Origin: CBFIHN01 sp965662575
GTDB taxonomy: Bacteria; Pseudomonadota; Gammaproteobacteria; Francisellales; CACEW01
Direction of reading: 5' to 3'
DNA length: 34,527 nt
Assembly: GCA_965662575.1 (NCBI GenBank)
Contig: CBFIHN010000013.1
Location: 1 to 34,527 of the forward strand
The position numbers and the translations under genes are program-made. Shown here in pieces: positions 33,249 through 34,527 of this stretch; within the stretch, counting starts at the first letter, position 1; each line of letters opens with the position of its first letter. Below the pieces are notes generated by a model, which saw only the letters and a program-made list of their open reading frames with translations, was not told the origin of the DNA and made no database searches.

Positions 33249-33815
33249 ATGCTAAGAATAGTAAAAGTATTTTTTAGTTTTTTTGCTTGCCTTCTTGTGG
33301 TTCAGAGTTTTGCTGTGACCCAAGGTGGTTTGGGGAGTGAATCTGTCGGCAAGGTCAATGTTAGTCTTAAAATACCTGCCAAGATTCAGATTAGTCATTT
33401 AAATGATATTGTACTCAATGTGCCGACAGATCAAACAAAGTCGATTATGGGGGGAACAAGTGCCTGTGTTTACACAAATGCTAAGTCTTACTCAGTAAAA
33501 ATAACAGGCTTTGGTACAGTTGACGGCACTGATATGCCGATTCTACCATTCGGAGGTGACAACTCGAAAGGTATCGGGCTTTTTGTTCAGTGGTATACAA
33601 AAGGCAATCCATCTGATGCTGAGGTGGGGACACCAATTGTTCCATCAAAAAAATTTACTATTGCAGGTATTCAAGGTGTTTCTACTGATGCTGCTTGTAC
33701 TGCTAGTGGTGGTGCAAATGCCTATTTGCGGATACGGATTGACCCCCGGTTTTACACGACAAAACAAGCTGGTAATTATGTCGCTGATCTAACCTTAACA
33801 GTTTCTCCTGACTAG
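33249..33815 (+). CDS. Exported pilin/coat-like protein, paralogue 2 of 3
   Basis: The 188-residue protein has a signal peptide (MLRIVKVFFSFFACLLVVQ, cleavage near SFA-VT). The mature part repeats the family plan: VNVSLKIPAKIQISHLNDIVLNV, GGTSACVYTN with the first Cys, LFVQWYTKG, DAACTASG with the second Cys, and AYLRIRIDPRFY then AGNYVADLTLTVSP. The final AGxYxADLxLxV is like the last strand of fimbrial and coat-U subunits. A strong AGGAGG lies 7 bases before the ATG, and TATAAT at 33220 may be its promoter. Paralogue 3 starts 14 bases after the stop, so these two form an operon. Confidence 0.75.
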   Translation: MLRIVKVFFSFFACLLVVQSFAVTQGGLGSESVGKVNVSLKIPAKIQISHLNDIVLNVPTDQTKSIMGGTSACVYTNAKSYSVKITGFGTVDGTDMPILPFGGDNSKGIGLFVQWYTKGNPSDAEVGTPIVPSKKFTIAGIQGVSTDAACTASGGANAYLRIRIDPRFYTTKQAGNYVADLTLTVSPD

Positions 33816-33829
33816 GAGGGTAATCGCTG

Positions 33830-34399
33830 GTGTATTTTTCAGTTATGCTTAGCATTATTCGTTATTTTGGGCTGTTTTTTATAGGGGTTTTTTTTGTCAT
33901 ATCAGCAGAGGCTCAACCATGTCCCCCTGGCTTTACATACTGTACAAGTGGGTCATTAGACCTTACGGCTAATGTGCCGGTTGAAGTGCAATTAAGTCAC
34001 CTAAAAAATATTCATTTTAACCTGGGGTTGGTGAATGCGCCGATTCTATCCGGTGGTGAGTCTGTGTGTGTCTACTCCAATGCAACAACAGGGTATAGGG
34101 TTAAGGCAGACATCAAGGGTAAAAAAAGTTTTGAGCTAGCTAATGCAGCTGATGGGAAAAATATCCCTTTTTCACTGAGGTGGTATAACCGCTCTGATGA
34201 TCAGTCAGGTGGGGGTGTGATATTGAATTATAATCAAGACTCCACTAATATGACGCCCTCTGGTATTGTTCCAGATTGTGGTGGTCCCAATAAAAACGAT
34301 GCGTATCTCAAAGTCGTCATCAATAAATCGGCCTATGAGGGTAAACCAGCAGGGGATTATGTTGCGGATCTTAATTTGATCGTTAGCCCGGGTGTGTAA
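33830..34399 (+). CDS. Exported pilin/coat-like protein, paralogue 3 of 3
   Basis: The 189-residue protein starts at GTG 33830, with AGGAGG 10 bases upstream; the ATG at 33845 would be too far from that site. The signal peptide ends near AEA-QP. A short Cys-containing insert (QPCPPGFTYCTSG) is unique to this copy. The shared plan follows: LTANVPVEVQLSHLKNIHFNL, GGESVCVYSN, FSLRWYNRS, VPDCGGP, DAYLKVVINKSAYEG and AGDYVADLNLIVSP. The extra cysteine pair could form a second disulfide. It is translated from the same transcript as paralogue 2. Function is not known; a surface or periplasmic polymer subunit is one reading. Confidence 0.75.
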   Translation: MYFSVMLSIIRYFGLFFIGVFFVISAEAQPCPPGFTYCTSGSLDLTANVPVEVQLSHLKNIHFNLGLVNAPILSGGESVCVYSNATTGYRVKADIKGKKSFELANAADGKNIPFSLRWYNRSDDQSGGGVILNYNQDSTNMTPSGIVPDCGGPNKNDAYLKVVINKSAYEGKPAGDYVADLNLIVSPGV

Positions 34400-34444
34400 A
34401 GTCAATCAAGATTTTATTCGGTTGTTATTATCTAGAGGAAAATT

Positions 34445-34502
34445 ATGTTAAGACTCGCGAATTCAATTAAGAAACCGCCACCCCTGGTTGTATAGCAACC
34501 AG
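34445..34502 (+). other. Short open frame with hairpin after paralogue 3, possible broken fourth copy
   Basis: AGAGGA precedes an ATG at 34445, and the frame reads MLRLANSIKKPPPLVV before a TAG at 34493-34495. The start resembles the MLRIVK start of paralogue 2. CTGGTTG-tatag-CAACCAG (34484-34502) is a perfect 7-bp hairpin over the stop. It may be a decayed paralogue start or a real short leader; nothing after it in the remaining 25 bases is recognised. Confidence 0.25.
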
Positions 34503-34527
34503 CTACTTATGCACGCCTGACCGACAG

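Noticed and set aside
1..34527. CRISPR arrays, phage genes, integrases, intact toxin-antitoxin pairs or known defence operons
   Set aside because: No regular short direct repeats with spacers and no such gene families were seen; the ATPase alone is not enough to call a defence system.

Overview
The window looks like a piece of a chromosome from a gammaproteobacterium of fairly low GC. The evidence is an RpoH with the proteobacterial RpoH box, RdgC, LolB, TrkA/TrkH, cobalamin-dependent MetH, and the thrS-infC-rpmI-rplT order with an ATT start on infC. The genus cannot be fixed by reading alone. Decayed insertion sequences and a eukaryote-like sterol-reductase-type flavoprotein would suit a host-associated or amoeba-associated lineage such as Legionellales or Thiotrichales, but that is inference.

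Layout. 1-558 is the 3' end of a Pro/Gly/Asp-rich protein of unknown function. 584-3581 (minus) is a tight cluster of a GmhA/DiaA-type SIS isomerase, an FucP-like sugar transporter, nusB and an Sfp-type phosphopantetheinyl transferase. A ROK sugar kinase (3691-4641) diverges from it, so isomerase, permease and kinase look like one sugar-use module. Next come tRNA-Ser(GGA), an EmrB-type efflux pump with rdgC, an MHS-family transporter whose 5' side abuts an IS6-family remnant, purB, rpoH (with its own promoter inside the end of purB) and putA.

14789-17150 is a mobile island. It has the same ends as a 142-bp MITE found elsewhere in the window, is flanked by a 5-bp direct repeat (ATATT), and holds nested IS5-like remnants around an AAA-type ATPase gene. 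After it come a POT peptide transporter with lolB, a GT9 glycosyltransferase, a DHCR24-like FAD oxidoreductase, trkA-trkH-DUF1294 (potassium uptake), metH, and the thrS-infC-rpmI-rplT operon. The MITE (29701-29842, target duplication ATTGT) sits between infC and rpmI, the place where ribosomal protein autoregulation normally acts.

The right edge (32560-34399) carries three tandem, diverged genes for small exported proteins. They share two cysteines and a beta-strand-like C-terminal motif resembling pilin or spore-coat-U-like subunits, and a possible remnant of a fourth follows. This cluster and the ATPase-carrying transposon are the least explained parts of the window. Most other genes are ordinary housekeeping or transport functions.
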